The translations under genes were made by a program, and so were the position numbers. A model generated the notes under the pieces. That model saw nothing but the letters and a program-made list of their open reading frames with translations, was not told where the DNA came from and searched no databases. A stretch of 64,000 nt of DNA, from the NCBI GenBank assembly GCA_038148895.1, contig JBBVGQ010000004.1; one strand, 5' to 3'. Origin of the DNA: Tamlana sp038148895 (GTDB taxonomy: Bacteria; Bacteroidota; Bacteroidia; Flavobacteriales; Flavobacteriaceae). Shown here piece by piece: positions 45,474 to 55,543 of the stretch (positions are counted from its first letter, which is position 1; each line of letters begins with the position of its first letter).

Positions 45474-47468
45474 ATGTCTGACATAAATAAACTGCATAAC
45501 GCAGAAGGAGCTGAAGAAACCAATCTCAACGAGAATTCGACGGGGTTGGATACCAACAAAACTGTTGAAGAAACATCTCATACAGATGCTCAATCCAACG
45601 AGGTAGTCGCTAAAACTGCTGAAGAAAAGCTTGAGGAAGACAAGACGCATTCTGTCAAAAATTTAGATGAACACGACGAGGTTCTAAATGAAATTGAGGA
45701 GTCCAACGCAGAAGACGCAGAAGATGAAGGCAACAAAGACAGACATAAAATTGAGGTAAAGGAATACGACACCATGTCGCTGGAAGCATTGGCCATTGAA
45801 CTGGAAAGGCTCCTAAAAAATGAAAAGGTACAAGCCATTAGAAACCATGTAAACAGTATAAATTCAGAATTCAAAACTAAATTACAGGCTTTAATCGACG
45901 AGAAAAAAGAAGATTTCGTAAACGATGGAGGCCACGAGATAGATTTTTATTATTCTTCACCCGTTCAAAAACGGTTTAAAGCAGCCTACAGAGAATACAG
46001 AAAAAAACTTAATGAGCATTATCAAAGTTTAGAGAAAAACCTAAAACAAAATCTCGCAGATAAATTGGAGATTATCGAAGAATTAAAGGGCTTAATTGAT
46101 GTTGAAGAAAACATAAACACTACCTACAAGCACTTTAAAGAACTGCAAGAACGCTGGAGAAATACGGGGCCAATTCCACGTGACAAATACAACAATGCTT
46201 GGAACAGCTACCACCACCATGTAGAAATGTTTTACGACTTTTTACATTTGAACAGGGATTTACGCGATCTTGATTTCAAACATAATCTTGAAAAAAAGTT
46301 ACTTATTATTGAGCGTGCGGAAGAATTGACCAAAGACGACAACGTGATGCACGCTTTTAGAGAGTTGCAGGAATTACACAAAATGTGGAAAGAAGAGCTG
46401 GGTCCTGTAGCTAGGGAGCATAGGGAAGAGATTTGGGAACGCTTTAAGGCAGCAACCAAAATAATAAATGACAAACGCCAACTGTATTACCAAGAAATAG
46501 ATAAAGTTTACGAAAAGAATCTAGAAAAAAAGCTTGAAATTATTTCCCAAATTGATAATGTAACTGCACAAGAAAGCAATACGCACGGTGCTTGGCAAAA
46601 GAAAATTAGGGCTGTTGAAGAATTACGGGATGCTTTTTTTAATGCTGGAAAGGTTCCTATAAAAGTTAACGAAGATACTTGGGCAAAATTCAAAGAAACT
46701 GTTAGAACCTTCAACCGACAAAAGAATGCATTTTATAAAGGACTTAAAAAAGACCAATATAGTAATCTTCAGTTAAAACTCGATTTAATTAAAATAGCTG
46801 AAGATAACAAGGATAGTGAAGATTTCGAGACAGTCACCCCGCTGATGAAGAAAATCCAAAGCGATTGGAAAAAAATTGGTCATGTGCCTAGAAAAGATAG
46901 CGACAAAATATGGAAACGCTTTAAAGCAGCTTGTAACCATTACTTTGACCGTATACATGCCAAACGAAATGCAGCCAGCAAAGAACAAGTTGAAGCTTAC
47001 AATAAAAAGAATGAGCTTTTGGACAAATTAAAAGATTTGAAATTGCCAAAAGACAAGGACAAAAGTGTAGACCTTATAAAGGAGCAGATTAGCGAATGGC
47101 AAAACCTTGGTAAAGTTCCAAACGACAAACGTTTTATTGAAGGGAAATTCCAAAAAACCATTGACCAACTTCTAACTGGTTTAAAAATGGCCAAGAATGA
47201 GGTTGAAATGATTAAGTTTGAAAACAAGCTTGATGTTTTAAATGCCTCTGAGGATAGCAGAAATTTGGACAATGAACGTGCATTTATCCGCAAAAAAATT
47301 GATGAAGTAAAAAGTCAAATAAATCAATTGGAAAACAATTTGCAATTCTTCACTAATGTTGAAGACGATAATCCTGTTGTAAAAGAAGTGAAAAACAACA
47401 TCAAGGAACACAAGGAATCTTTAAAACTTTGGAAAAATAAACTTAGTAAAATAAAAGAATTGTACTGA
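45474..47468 (+). CDS. DUF349 repeat coiled-coil protein
   Basis: The 664-residue soluble protein has an acidic disordered N-terminus (about 1-95) followed by five DUF349 repeats, seen for example in WRNTGPIPRDKYNNAWNSYH, MWKEELGPVAREHREEIWERF and WKKIGHVPRKDSDKIWKRFKA. The charged helical ends continue as coiled coils. The family function is unclear; some relatives have been linked to RNA binding. It is transcribed alone from its own promoter and followed by a convergent gene 12 bases away. Confidence 0.9.
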   Translation: MSDINKLHNAEGAEETNLNENSTGLDTNKTVEETSHTDAQSNEVVAKTAEEKLEEDKTHSVKNLDEHDEVLNEIEESNAEDAEDEGNKDRHKIEVKEYDTMSLEALAIELERLLKNEKVQAIRNHVNSINSEFKTKLQALIDEKKEDFVNDGGHEIDFYYSSPVQKRFKAAYREYRKKLNEHYQSLEKNLKQNLADKLEIIEELKGLIDVEENINTTYKHFKELQERWRNTGPIPRDKYNNAWNSYHHHVEMFYDFLHLNRDLRDLDFKHNLEKKLLIIERAEELTKDDNVMHAFRELQELHKMWKEELGPVAREHREEIWERFKAATKIINDKRQLYYQEIDKVYEKNLEKKLEIISQIDNVTAQESNTHGAWQKKIRAVEELRDAFFNAGKVPIKVNEDTWAKFKETVRTFNRQKNAFYKGLKKDQYSNLQLKLDLIKIAEDNKDSEDFETVTPLMKKIQSDWKKIGHVPRKDSDKIWKRFKAACNHYFDRIHAKRNAASKEQVEAYNKKNELLDKLKDLKLPKDKDKSVDLIKEQISEWQNLGKVPNDKRFIEGKFQKTIDQLLTGLKMAKNEVEMIKFENKLDVLNASEDSRNLDNERAFIRKKIDEVKSQINQLENNLQFFTNVEDDNPVVKEVKNNIKEHKESLKLWKNKLSKIKELY

Positions 47469-47480
47469 TTCAAGATCTCT

Positions 47481-50012
47481 TTACCTAATTAAACTGAAGT
47501 GCCCCCGATAGGTTTTCAATTCACCTGATAGTTTCACCAACTCAGCTACAAACCAATAATCAGAATTTGGAAGGTCTTGCCCGTTTAAAGTACCGTCCCA
47601 AGCACCACTTTTTGCCGTAAGTTGCTTGATTAGTTTTCCATATCGATCATAAATACTTATTTTAGATTTGTTGGTATTGAAATCTGAACCTAAACCTTCA
47701 ACCTGCCAAAAATCATTATAACCATCACTGTTTGGTGTAAAAAACTTAGGGAAACCAAGAATAAAAACTTCTATTGACGTTACGCCGCAACCGTTTTTAT
47801 CCCTTACATAAATCATATGGGATCCTGGTTGAACTCTGTCGAAAAAAGGAGTATCTTGATAGTACCCTTCTTCGTCATCAAGGGCAAACTCATAATCCCC
47901 AATTCCGAGGTTATTACTGGTATTGTTTATGGTTATGGTGTTATTTTCGGATGCATCAACAATAGTTATATCTTCCAAAGTTATTTCGGCAAAACCAGAT
48001 TCGGCAACAGAAAAAGTAACTGGAAATGATTCGCACCCCAAGGAAGACGTAGCTATTACACTGAACGAGCCTCCAGAAAACACATCGGCATAAGACTCAG
48101 TGCTTATAATATTTCCCATTTCATCGCGCCATTCATAGGTGTAATTGCCTTTTGCATTAACTACAGGAATTCTTATTGGTTGAGCATTTGAACAATAAAA
48201 TGCGGAATTATCTACTCCAAATTCTGGTCTTTGAAGAACGTTTAGAATCAAATGTGGGCCAATCCCAAAACAGCCGCCGTTATCATCATTTTCAACACGA
48301 ACGTATAAAATCTGTGAATAAGGTTCAGTGTTTACATAATTACTAGGCAGAAGAATTTCATTTTGTTCCAGTTGCGCATCTTCTAAATTTTCAAAATAAT
48401 GTACGCTCAGATTTTGTCCTGATGGAAACTGGGCGATAAACAAAGGCGACATTTGCTCCAAGTCAAATTCAAAAAAGCCATCTTCAGTACTGTCATCACA
48501 TGATTGAAGCAATTCAAAATAGTTTGGGGAAAAAGAAGTTGTTGTTATTTCCAAATCAACAGTGGATACAACATGACAACCTAAATCATTAAATATTCTA
48601 ACATATACGGTATTGCCATTAGAATTATTATACGAGTTGGGGAATGTTATACTGTTTGTGTTTGAATCTGCGTCTAGATAAGTTAGATGATAGGAAAAAT
48701 AAAGCCCATCAGAATTATTATTTGTTATAATATCATTAACCTCTTCCAAGTTAAAATTGGTAAAGCCATCATTTGGGACACTATCTGCGTCACAATTCTT
48801 AAAAGTAATATTCGATTGATATGTTGGTTCTGCATATACAGTTGCGACTATGGGTACCCTGACACCTTCCATACATCCATTTTCTGAGGCCAACAAGTAA
48901 TAGGTTGTTGTGATATTTATCACTTGAGTTGTAAAATTTTGACCACTGAATAATGGAGTCCCTCCTGTTGGGACATCAAACCACAAAATATCTCCGCTTG
49001 AAGCAGTTGCCGATAAACTAACAGTTCCGCTACCACAAACACTTCCTGGGGTACTATCAATAATTGATGGTGTATAAATACTTGTACTGGCCGCTATATT
49101 TATAATAGGATCTCCTGGCATTCCTCCATACTCCACAATAAATCCCTTGGGGTGATAAGGTCCCGGGGGATCATCTCCCGCAATTCTTAAATCATTCCAT
49201 GCACCCCTGATACCGATAGATGGATCGGTTATGTGAAGATAATCCTCTCCTGGACCACCATGAGCATTATCCGGTTGATTGATATTCCAATTTGCATAAT
49301 TTGGAGTTGAGCCATTATTACCCCCATTCCAAAAAACTGTGCCAGCTTCTGGTCCTGTTACCCACTTCCATACACCTTCAGTTTCTTCATCTGACCCTCC
49401 CAGCCAACCAGCACCTGGAGCTTGTTCACCCGCCAATTGGGCTTCTTCTGGATAAAGTATGGTTGCCAAATAACCCTGCAAGCCAAAATAAGTTAAGTTT
49501 TCAGCCGCCACCCTAGCATCAGCCCATGTAATACCATAAGCTGGAATGTATTCATAATAATGACCTGTTAATGGTAAGTAATTGGCATCTCCTATAGTTA
49601 TTGAAAAAACCTTATCAGAAGGATTATTACTCGTACTTTGAAAAACAATATCTTTTATCGCCGCAATAAAATCAACATAACTCACTTCGATTGAAGTTGA
49701 TCCTGTTAACGTTAATTTACCCTCAAGACTATTCCATGAAGAAACAATGTTTGGATGAGCCCCTAAGAGAATTAAAGAATCCTCTCCCAGAACATAACCC
49801 GTTGATATTTGTATGTAAAATGCCTCAATCTCAGTATCGTCAGGGTCAACAACACTAAAATCGGTGACAATATTAATTTGACTTTGTGGACAATATGGCT
49901 GATTGCCTGTTGCCGTTAATGTAGGTGCGATATTTTGACACCAAGATAGCTGAACCATAAACACCAAAAATGTTATGCAATAACATAATCTGTACAATCG
50001 TTTTAATATCAC
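47481..50012 (-). CDS. T9SS-secreted C-type-lectin-like protein
   Basis: The 843-residue protein has a signal peptide (1-25), a C-type-lectin-like domain (about 150-297: WADARVAAENLTYFGLQGYLATI, GSDEETEGVWKWVTG, NWNINQPDNAHGGPGEDYLHI), an Ig-like region with SVCGSGTVSLSATASSGDILW, and a type B T9SS sorting domain (about 750-843: FPKFFTPNSDGYNDFWQVEG, IYDRYGKLIKQL). It is exported by the type 9 system to the surface or medium. A ligand is unknown; adhesion or glycan binding is plausible. It is a single gene. Confidence 0.93.
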   Translation of the reverse strand: MILKRLYRLCYCITFLVFMVQLSWCQNIAPTLTATGNQPYCPQSQINIVTDFSVVDPDDTEIEAFYIQISTGYVLGEDSLILLGAHPNIVSSWNSLEGKLTLTGSTSIEVSYVDFIAAIKDIVFQSTSNNPSDKVFSITIGDANYLPLTGHYYEYIPAYGITWADARVAAENLTYFGLQGYLATILYPEEAQLAGEQAPGAGWLGGSDEETEGVWKWVTGPEAGTVFWNGGNNGSTPNYANWNINQPDNAHGGPGEDYLHITDPSIGIRGAWNDLRIAGDDPPGPYHPKGFIVEYGGMPGDPIINIAASTSIYTPSIIDSTPGSVCGSGTVSLSATASSGDILWFDVPTGGTPLFSGQNFTTQVINITTTYYLLASENGCMEGVRVPIVATVYAEPTYQSNITFKNCDADSVPNDGFTNFNLEEVNDIITNNNSDGLYFSYHLTYLDADSNTNSITFPNSYNNSNGNTVYVRIFNDLGCHVVSTVDLEITTTSFSPNYFELLQSCDDSTEDGFFEFDLEQMSPLFIAQFPSGQNLSVHYFENLEDAQLEQNEILLPSNYVNTEPYSQILYVRVENDDNGGCFGIGPHLILNVLQRPEFGVDNSAFYCSNAQPIRIPVVNAKGNYTYEWRDEMGNIISTESYADVFSGGSFSVIATSSLGCESFPVTFSVAESGFAEITLEDITIVDASENNTITINNTSNNLGIGDYEFALDDEEGYYQDTPFFDRVQPGSHMIYVRDKNGCGVTSIEVFILGFPKFFTPNSDGYNDFWQVEGLGSDFNTNKSKISIYDRYGKLIKQLTAKSGAWDGTLNGQDLPNSDYWFVAELVKLSGELKTYRGHFSLIR

Positions 50013-50127
50013 ATTTTAATTATTTCAATAAAAATAAAGTAAATATCTGTTTTCACATCCCCAAATTAGGATGTTTAAGGTGAAGCATGAAATTATGACG
50101 ATTAAATACTAGCAGCTTTTTCGTTAT

Positions 50128-52200
50128 CTAATCAATTTTCCAGACCAAAACCCCAGCAGTTTTAATTTCTTCATTACCTAATAAAATTTCATTCTTTGCA
50201 GAGAGTTCCATTTTATAAGACGTATCTGAATAGTTCATGGCTATTCCTAAACCATCCCTATATTCTACGATTACACCTTCAGGATAACTTTCAACCGAAA
50301 TACCAAGTTTCTTGTAAAGCTTGTTTAAAACTGCCTGTTCTAAATCACCAGAATTACTATCGGCCCCTACATAGGTTACCGTGCCTTTTCCTAACTTATT
50401 GAACGTAACCGCAGATTTGCCTTCATAAAAATCACCTTCATAAGTTGCCCAGGTATCTGTTTTGCCATTGGGCATCAACACATCTCCCCAAATGGACCAT
50501 GCATATTTTTGGTTGTCCATAGTAATGCTGTCTGAAGCATATGGTTGAAGAAGATCATAAAAAGGAATCTCTCCTCCTATCAATTCATATATAGGCTTGG
50601 CGTGCTTAGCTTCCCAAAGATGTCCAAATTCATCTTGATGCCCTGTACGGCAAGACATAACCAAATTTCCGCCTTTTTGCACATAATCTTTTAATTTGCC
50701 AATAAGTTTCAGCCCCATTTGTTGGTATGCAGGTGCTATAATTACAGGGTATTTAGAAAAATCCATTGTATCTCTTATAAAATCTACCGGAGCACCAAAC
50801 GATTTTAGGGATTTATAATATTTCAACACATGCTTTTCTGTATTCCAAGCTGTTGTTTGTTTATTTTGGTCAATGGCCACAGTATTATCCGGATTGTACA
50901 AAATAGCTGTTTTACGCTTTAAGTACTCTTTTGGAACTTTAGAAGAAGTAATTTTTTCCCTCAATAAATTGATTTCATCTATAAATTTTTTATACTCCAA
51001 CCCTCCATTTGTAGGCGTTACCCCGTCTGGTCCAATAATACCATAATGGTATTGTTCAAATCCATAAATAGGTGCCCTAAAACGGTAGGTACATGCAAAT
51101 TTGCTGCCTCCAGAAAACACATGCCACAACCATAAATGTACTGCTCCGGGTAAAGGTTGTGAATTGATACTGCCCCAATTTACCTGGCCCGGTTGCAATT
51201 CCATAACACCATAAAGCGGACTTATAGGTCTAAAATAGTCGTTTGCCATAGCGATTCTTAAATAATCGCCAACTCGATACCCTTTTAACCCAATGCCTTT
51301 ACTTTCTCCATAAACCATATAACGGGTGTACGAGATAAAATCAAGTTCTTTACTTCCACCTATAAAACGGGCATCGTACATAGGTATATAATTACTGGTA
51401 ATCCATTGGCTTCTATTTGCATATTTTTTAATGGTTGTAGCTTGTTCATCTAGAAAAGAAGCGGTTTCTGAATCAGCAAACCTGCTATGGTCAAGTTTTT
51501 GGTATAAGTTTATTCCCCATTGATTATAGGTAGGAATATTAATTTCAGAGAAATTGTTGTAAGTCCCACTCCAAAAATTTGTTCCCCAGGCTTTGTTTAA
51601 ATCTTCAATAGTTTTGTATTTATTTTTTAACCAATTGCGAAAACGTATTGTTGCATCAGGCCCATAATCTGAGGTTGAGCGTGGCTCATTATCTAACTGC
51701 CAGCCCATAATGCGATTATCATTACCATAATGTTTAGCCAATTTAGCAATCATTTTTAATGCATATTTACGGTAAAATTCATTTGAAAAAGAGGCATGCT
51801 GCCTAGAACCATGGTCTAATTTTGTACCATCTTCACGAGTTAACAATACCTCAGGGTATTTGCGAACTAACCATACGGGTGGTGTTGCCGTAGAGGTACA
51901 CATAATCACCTTTAGATTATTTTTTGCCGCAATATCAACCGCCTTGTCCAACCAATCAAAATCATAAACACCTTCTTGCGGTTCCAATTGTGCCCAAGCA
52001 AATTCGGCGAAATGGGTAAATTCAAAACCCATATCGGCCATTTTTTTCAAATCCCTGTTCCATTGTGATGGTTCCCAATGTTCAGGATAATAATATGCCC
52101 CAACGGTTGTTAATTGATCTGAAGGAAAATATTCTTGCCCGTTTTGCGCAACACCGCTTAAACTTATTAACAACAAAAGAATAATTATTCTGTTTTTCAT
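50128..52200 (-). CDS. GH42 beta-galactosidase, exported
   Basis: The 690-residue protein has a signal peptide (1-18, ending SGVAQ) and a GH42 domain with acid/base Glu172 (QLDNEPRST), nucleophile Glu334 (GVMELQPGQVNW) and the middle beta-galactosidase domain. The enzyme releases beta-galactose, probably in the periplasm. It ends in a non-catalytic domain with VLVWKID. No SusC/SusD pair or sugar kinase is near, unlike typical polysaccharide loci. It has no clear operon partner. Confidence 0.92.
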   Translation of the reverse strand: MKNRIIILLLLISLSGVAQNGQEYFPSDQLTTVGAYYYPEHWEPSQWNRDLKKMADMGFEFTHFAEFAWAQLEPQEGVYDFDWLDKAVDIAAKNNLKVIMCTSTATPPVWLVRKYPEVLLTREDGTKLDHGSRQHASFSNEFYRKYALKMIAKLAKHYGNDNRIMGWQLDNEPRSTSDYGPDATIRFRNWLKNKYKTIEDLNKAWGTNFWSGTYNNFSEINIPTYNQWGINLYQKLDHSRFADSETASFLDEQATTIKKYANRSQWITSNYIPMYDARFIGGSKELDFISYTRYMVYGESKGIGLKGYRVGDYLRIAMANDYFRPISPLYGVMELQPGQVNWGSINSQPLPGAVHLWLWHVFSGGSKFACTYRFRAPIYGFEQYHYGIIGPDGVTPTNGGLEYKKFIDEINLLREKITSSKVPKEYLKRKTAILYNPDNTVAIDQNKQTTAWNTEKHVLKYYKSLKSFGAPVDFIRDTMDFSKYPVIIAPAYQQMGLKLIGKLKDYVQKGGNLVMSCRTGHQDEFGHLWEAKHAKPIYELIGGEIPFYDLLQPYASDSITMDNQKYAWSIWGDVLMPNGKTDTWATYEGDFYEGKSAVTFNKLGKGTVTYVGADSNSGDLEQAVLNKLYKKLGISVESYPEGVIVEYRDGLGIAMNYSDTSYKMELSAKNEILLGNEEIKTAGVLVWKID

Positions 52201-52255
52201 ATACTTTTATTTTATACAAAATGGACTTAAGCATTAATTAAAACCAAAATTACAG

Positions 52256-53029
52256 CTAAAGATTTTTAGCTTCTTCCCAAAATACATCCATTTCAGCGAG
52301 GGTCATTTCTTTTAATGGTTTGTTGAGTCCATTTGCTTTTTCCTCTAGATATTGAAATCGCTTTGAGAATTTTTTATTGGTACGTTCTAGCGCATTTTCT
52401 GGGTTTATACCTAAAAAACGGGCATAATTTACCATCGAAAACAGCACATCACCATACTCACTTTCCATAGCGTCTTTGTTTCCGTTTTCCACTTCTTCCT
52501 TTAGTTCACTTAACTCTTCTTCCACTTTTTCCCAAACCTGATTTGGTGCTTCCCAATCAAAACCAACTCCTGCCACTTTTTCTTGAATACGATTGGCCTT
52601 CACCAACGCCGGCAAACTATTTGGAACTCCTTCCAAAACGCTTCTTTTGCCTTCTTTTAGTTTTAAATTTTCCCAATTTCGTTTTACATCTTCTTCGTTT
52701 TCCACCTTAACATCACTATAAATATGGGGGTGCCTGCTGATTAATTTATCACAAATACTGTTGCAAACATCAGCAATGTCAAAGTCGTTGGTTTCACTGC
52801 CAATTTTTGAGTAAAATACTATATGAAGCAGTACATCGCCAAGCTCCTTTTTCACCTCCTCCAAATCATTATCCAAAATGGCATCGCCGAGTTCGTAAGT
52901 CTCTTCTATTGTGAGGTGCCGCAAAGTTTCCATGGTTTGCTTTTTATCCCAAGGGCATTGCTCCCGAAGTTCATCCATAATGGTTAATAATCTATCAAAG
53001 GCTTTAAGCTGAGCGGCTCTAGAATTCAT
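52256..53029 (-). CDS. mazG: Nucleoside triphosphate pyrophosphohydrolase MazG
   Basis: The 257-residue protein has two MazG domains, each with the EExxE-type metal motif: CPWDKKQTMETLRHLTIEETYEL (first) and ENGNKDAMESEYGDVLFSMVNYAR (second). It hydrolyses non-canonical or excess nucleoside triphosphates to monophosphates. Size and both domains are as in E. coli MazG. It lies downstream of the aconitase on the same strand but is separated by a terminator. Confidence 0.95.
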   Translation of the reverse strand: MNSRAAQLKAFDRLLTIMDELREQCPWDKKQTMETLRHLTIEETYELGDAILDNDLEEVKKELGDVLLHIVFYSKIGSETNDFDIADVCNSICDKLISRHPHIYSDVKVENEEDVKRNWENLKLKEGKRSVLEGVPNSLPALVKANRIQEKVAGVGFDWEAPNQVWEKVEEELSELKEEVENGNKDAMESEYGDVLFSMVNYARFLGINPENALERTNKKFSKRFQYLEEKANGLNKPLKEMTLAEMDVFWEEAKNL

Positions 53030-53087
53030 GATAAGGTGTTTTGGTAAAAATACAATTATAAGATTTTTATATAAAGTTTAACGTAAA

Positions 53088-53113
53088 AAAATCCAGCATT
53101 TTTGCTGGATTTT
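53088..53113 (-). terminator. Rho-independent terminator of the shorter aconitase
   Basis: The arms AAAATCCAGCA and TGCTGGATTTT form a hairpin flanked by A and T runs; on the minus strand it follows the aconitase stop codon by about 34 bases. It separates aconitase from mazG. Confidence 0.8.
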
Positions 53114-53146
53114 AAAAGCATTTTATTTGGATCGTCACCCTTTAAA

Positions 53147-55414
53147 TTAAGCATTTTGTTTCTTTATCAAATTTAAAGCTGAACCTGCCTTATACCACTC
53201 AATTTGTGCAGCGTTATAAGTGTGGTTCAGTTTTATGATGTCTTTGCTTCCATCGGTATGCACTACTTCTACAGTCAATTGCTTATCTGGAGCAAATTCA
53301 TTTAAATCTAAAAAATTGAAGGTGTCATCTTCTTGAATTAAATCATAATCGTTTTCATTGGCGAAAGTCAGTGCCAACATTCCTTGTTTTTTAAGATTTG
53401 TTTCGTGTATTCTCGCAAACGATTTCACAATTACAGCAGCCACGCCCAAATGTCTTGGTTGCATAGCCGCATGCTCACGTGATGAACCTTCTCCATAATT
53501 ATGGTCTCCAACAACTACGGTTTTAATACCAGCCTTTTTATATTCACGCTGAACATCTGGAACACCACCATATTCTCCAGTTAATTGATTTTTTACAAAA
53601 TTTGTTTTTTGGTTGAATGCGTTTACCGCACCAATTAAAGTATTGTTGGCGATATTATCCAAATGTCCTCTAAAACGCAACCAAGGCCCTGCCATAGAAA
53701 TATGATCTGTAGTACATTTTCCAAAAGCTTTGATCAATAATTTCGCACCAGTGATTGAATCCCCAATAGGCTCAAACGGTGTTAGTAACTGTAAGCGTTC
53801 TGAGCCTTCTTTCACCACAACATTAACATGGCTACCATCTTCTTCAGGAGCCAAATAACCATTGTCTTTTACCTCAAAACCTTTTGGAGGTAATTCCCAT
53901 CCTGTTGGTTCATCCAGCATAACTTCCTCACCATTTTCATTGATTAATTTATCCTTTAAAGGATTGAAATCCAAACGACCAGCAATGGCAATGGCCGCAG
54001 TTAATTCAGGTGAAGCTACAAATGCATGTGTGTTTGGGTTTCCATCTGCACGTTTTGCAAAGTTTCTATTGAACGAATGCACGATGCTGTTTTTTGGCGC
54101 GTTTTTAGGATCGCTATATCTTGCCCATTGCCCAATACATGGCCCACAGGCATTAGTGAATATTTTAGCATCCAACTTTTCAAAAACTTGAAGAATACCA
54201 TCACGTTCAGCGGTGTAACGCACTTGCTCTGAACCAGGATTGATACCGAACTCAGCCTTTGTTTTTAAATTTTTATCCAATGCCTGTTGGGCTATTGAGG
54301 ATGCTCTTGATAAATCTTCGTAAGAAGAATTGGTACAAGATCCAATCAAGCCCCATTCAACTTTAATTGGCCAATCATTGGCTTTTGCCTTTTTGGCCAT
54401 TGCTTCACCTACTTCTGTAGATAAGTCTGGTGTAAACGGTCCATTTAAAAGTGGCCCTAATTCCGATAAATTAATTTCAATAACTTGATCAAAATATTGT
54501 TCAGGATTCGCATAAACATCAGCATCGGCGGTTAAATGTTCTTTAACAGTATTCGCCGCATCCGCCACATCTTCTCTATCGGTAGAACGTAAATAGCGCT
54601 CCATTGATTCGTCGTATCCAAAAGTAGAAGTAGTTGCCCCAATTTCGGCACCCATGTTACAAATAGTTCCTTTACCAGTACAAGACATTGCTGTTGCTCC
54701 TGGACCAAAATATTCCACAATAGCACCTGTTCCCCCTTTGACGGTAAGAATTTCGGCTACTTTCAAAATAACGTCTTTTGGTGCTGTCCATCCCGATAAC
54801 TTACCTGTTAACTTTACACCTATCAATTTTGGAAATTTCAATTCCCAAGCCATGCCAGCCATAACATCAACGGCATCTGCCCCACCAACACCAATGGCTA
54901 CCATGCCCAGCCCACCAGCATTAACTGTATGTGAATCGGTACCTATCATCATTCCTCCTGGAAATGCATAATTTTCTAAAACTACTTGGTGAATAATACC
55001 AGCACCCGGTTTCCAAAATCCAATGCCATATTTATTTGAAACAGATTCTAGGAACTTAAATACTTCGCTACTTACACTATTGGCATGTTTTAAATCTGCC
55101 GCAGCGCCTTCCTTCGCTTGAATTAGATGATCACAATGTACCGTAGTCGGCACAGCCACTTTACTTTTTCCAGCCTGCATGAATTGCAATAGCGCCATTT
55201 GTGCCGTAGCATCCTGACACGCAATTCTATCAGGAGCAAAATCAACATAATCCTTTCCTCTTACATATGCTTTTGTTGGGTTACCGTCCCATAAATGGGC
55301 GTACAGAATCTTTTCAGATAACGTTAATGGTTTCCCTACAATCTCACGGGCCTTATTTACGCGTTCCCCGATGGTGGAATAAACACCTTTTATCATGTCA
55401 ATGTCAAATGCCAT
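53147..55414 (-). CDS. Aconitate hydratase, mitochondrial-type
   Basis: The 755-residue enzyme converts citrate to isocitrate with a [4Fe-4S] cluster. Cluster and active-site motifs are GSCTNSSYEDLSRA and NACGPCIGQWARYSDP; the swivel domain has GSSREHAAMQPRHLG. The length matches mitochondrial aconitase more than bacterial AcnA (about 890). It lies downstream of the AcnB gene but a terminator between them suggests independent transcription. It can serve the TCA cycle. The start codon is an ATG following MAFDIDMIKGVYS. Confidence 0.95.
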   Translation of the reverse strand: MAFDIDMIKGVYSTIGERVNKAREIVGKPLTLSEKILYAHLWDGNPTKAYVRGKDYVDFAPDRIACQDATAQMALLQFMQAGKSKVAVPTTVHCDHLIQAKEGAAADLKHANSVSSEVFKFLESVSNKYGIGFWKPGAGIIHQVVLENYAFPGGMMIGTDSHTVNAGGLGMVAIGVGGADAVDVMAGMAWELKFPKLIGVKLTGKLSGWTAPKDVILKVAEILTVKGGTGAIVEYFGPGATAMSCTGKGTICNMGAEIGATTSTFGYDESMERYLRSTDREDVADAANTVKEHLTADADVYANPEQYFDQVIEINLSELGPLLNGPFTPDLSTEVGEAMAKKAKANDWPIKVEWGLIGSCTNSSYEDLSRASSIAQQALDKNLKTKAEFGINPGSEQVRYTAERDGILQVFEKLDAKIFTNACGPCIGQWARYSDPKNAPKNSIVHSFNRNFAKRADGNPNTHAFVASPELTAAIAIAGRLDFNPLKDKLINENGEEVMLDEPTGWELPPKGFEVKDNGYLAPEEDGSHVNVVVKEGSERLQLLTPFEPIGDSITGAKLLIKAFGKCTTDHISMAGPWLRFRGHLDNIANNTLIGAVNAFNQKTNFVKNQLTGEYGGVPDVQREYKKAGIKTVVVGDHNYGEGSSREHAAMQPRHLGVAAVIVKSFARIHETNLKKQGMLALTFANENDYDLIQEDDTFNFLDLNEFAPDKQLTVEVVHTDGSKDIIKLNHTYNAAQIEWYKAGSALNLIKKQNA

Positions 55415-55491
55415 ATGTATTTTTTATTTTTTCAATGTTAAACTTTTCATTCCTTACTAAAATACTAAAAATCTTAGTCATAGGAAATATA

Positions 55492-55521
55492 AAAAGCCCA
55501 AATCTGGTGATTTGGGCTTTT
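55492..55521 (-). terminator. Rho-independent terminator of acnB
   Basis: The arms AAAAGCCCAAATC (55492-55504) and GATTTGGGCTTTT (55509-55521) form a 13-bp stem with loop TGGT, flanked by an A run and a T. It lies 22 bases past the acnB stop codon and also could act on the other strand. Confidence 0.88.
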
Positions 55522-55543
55522 AGATTATAATGGTAAAAAAGGT

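Noticed and set aside
54016..54971. Open frames inside the aconitase gene on both strands
   Set aside because: They are shadows of the strongly conserved aconitase reading frame.
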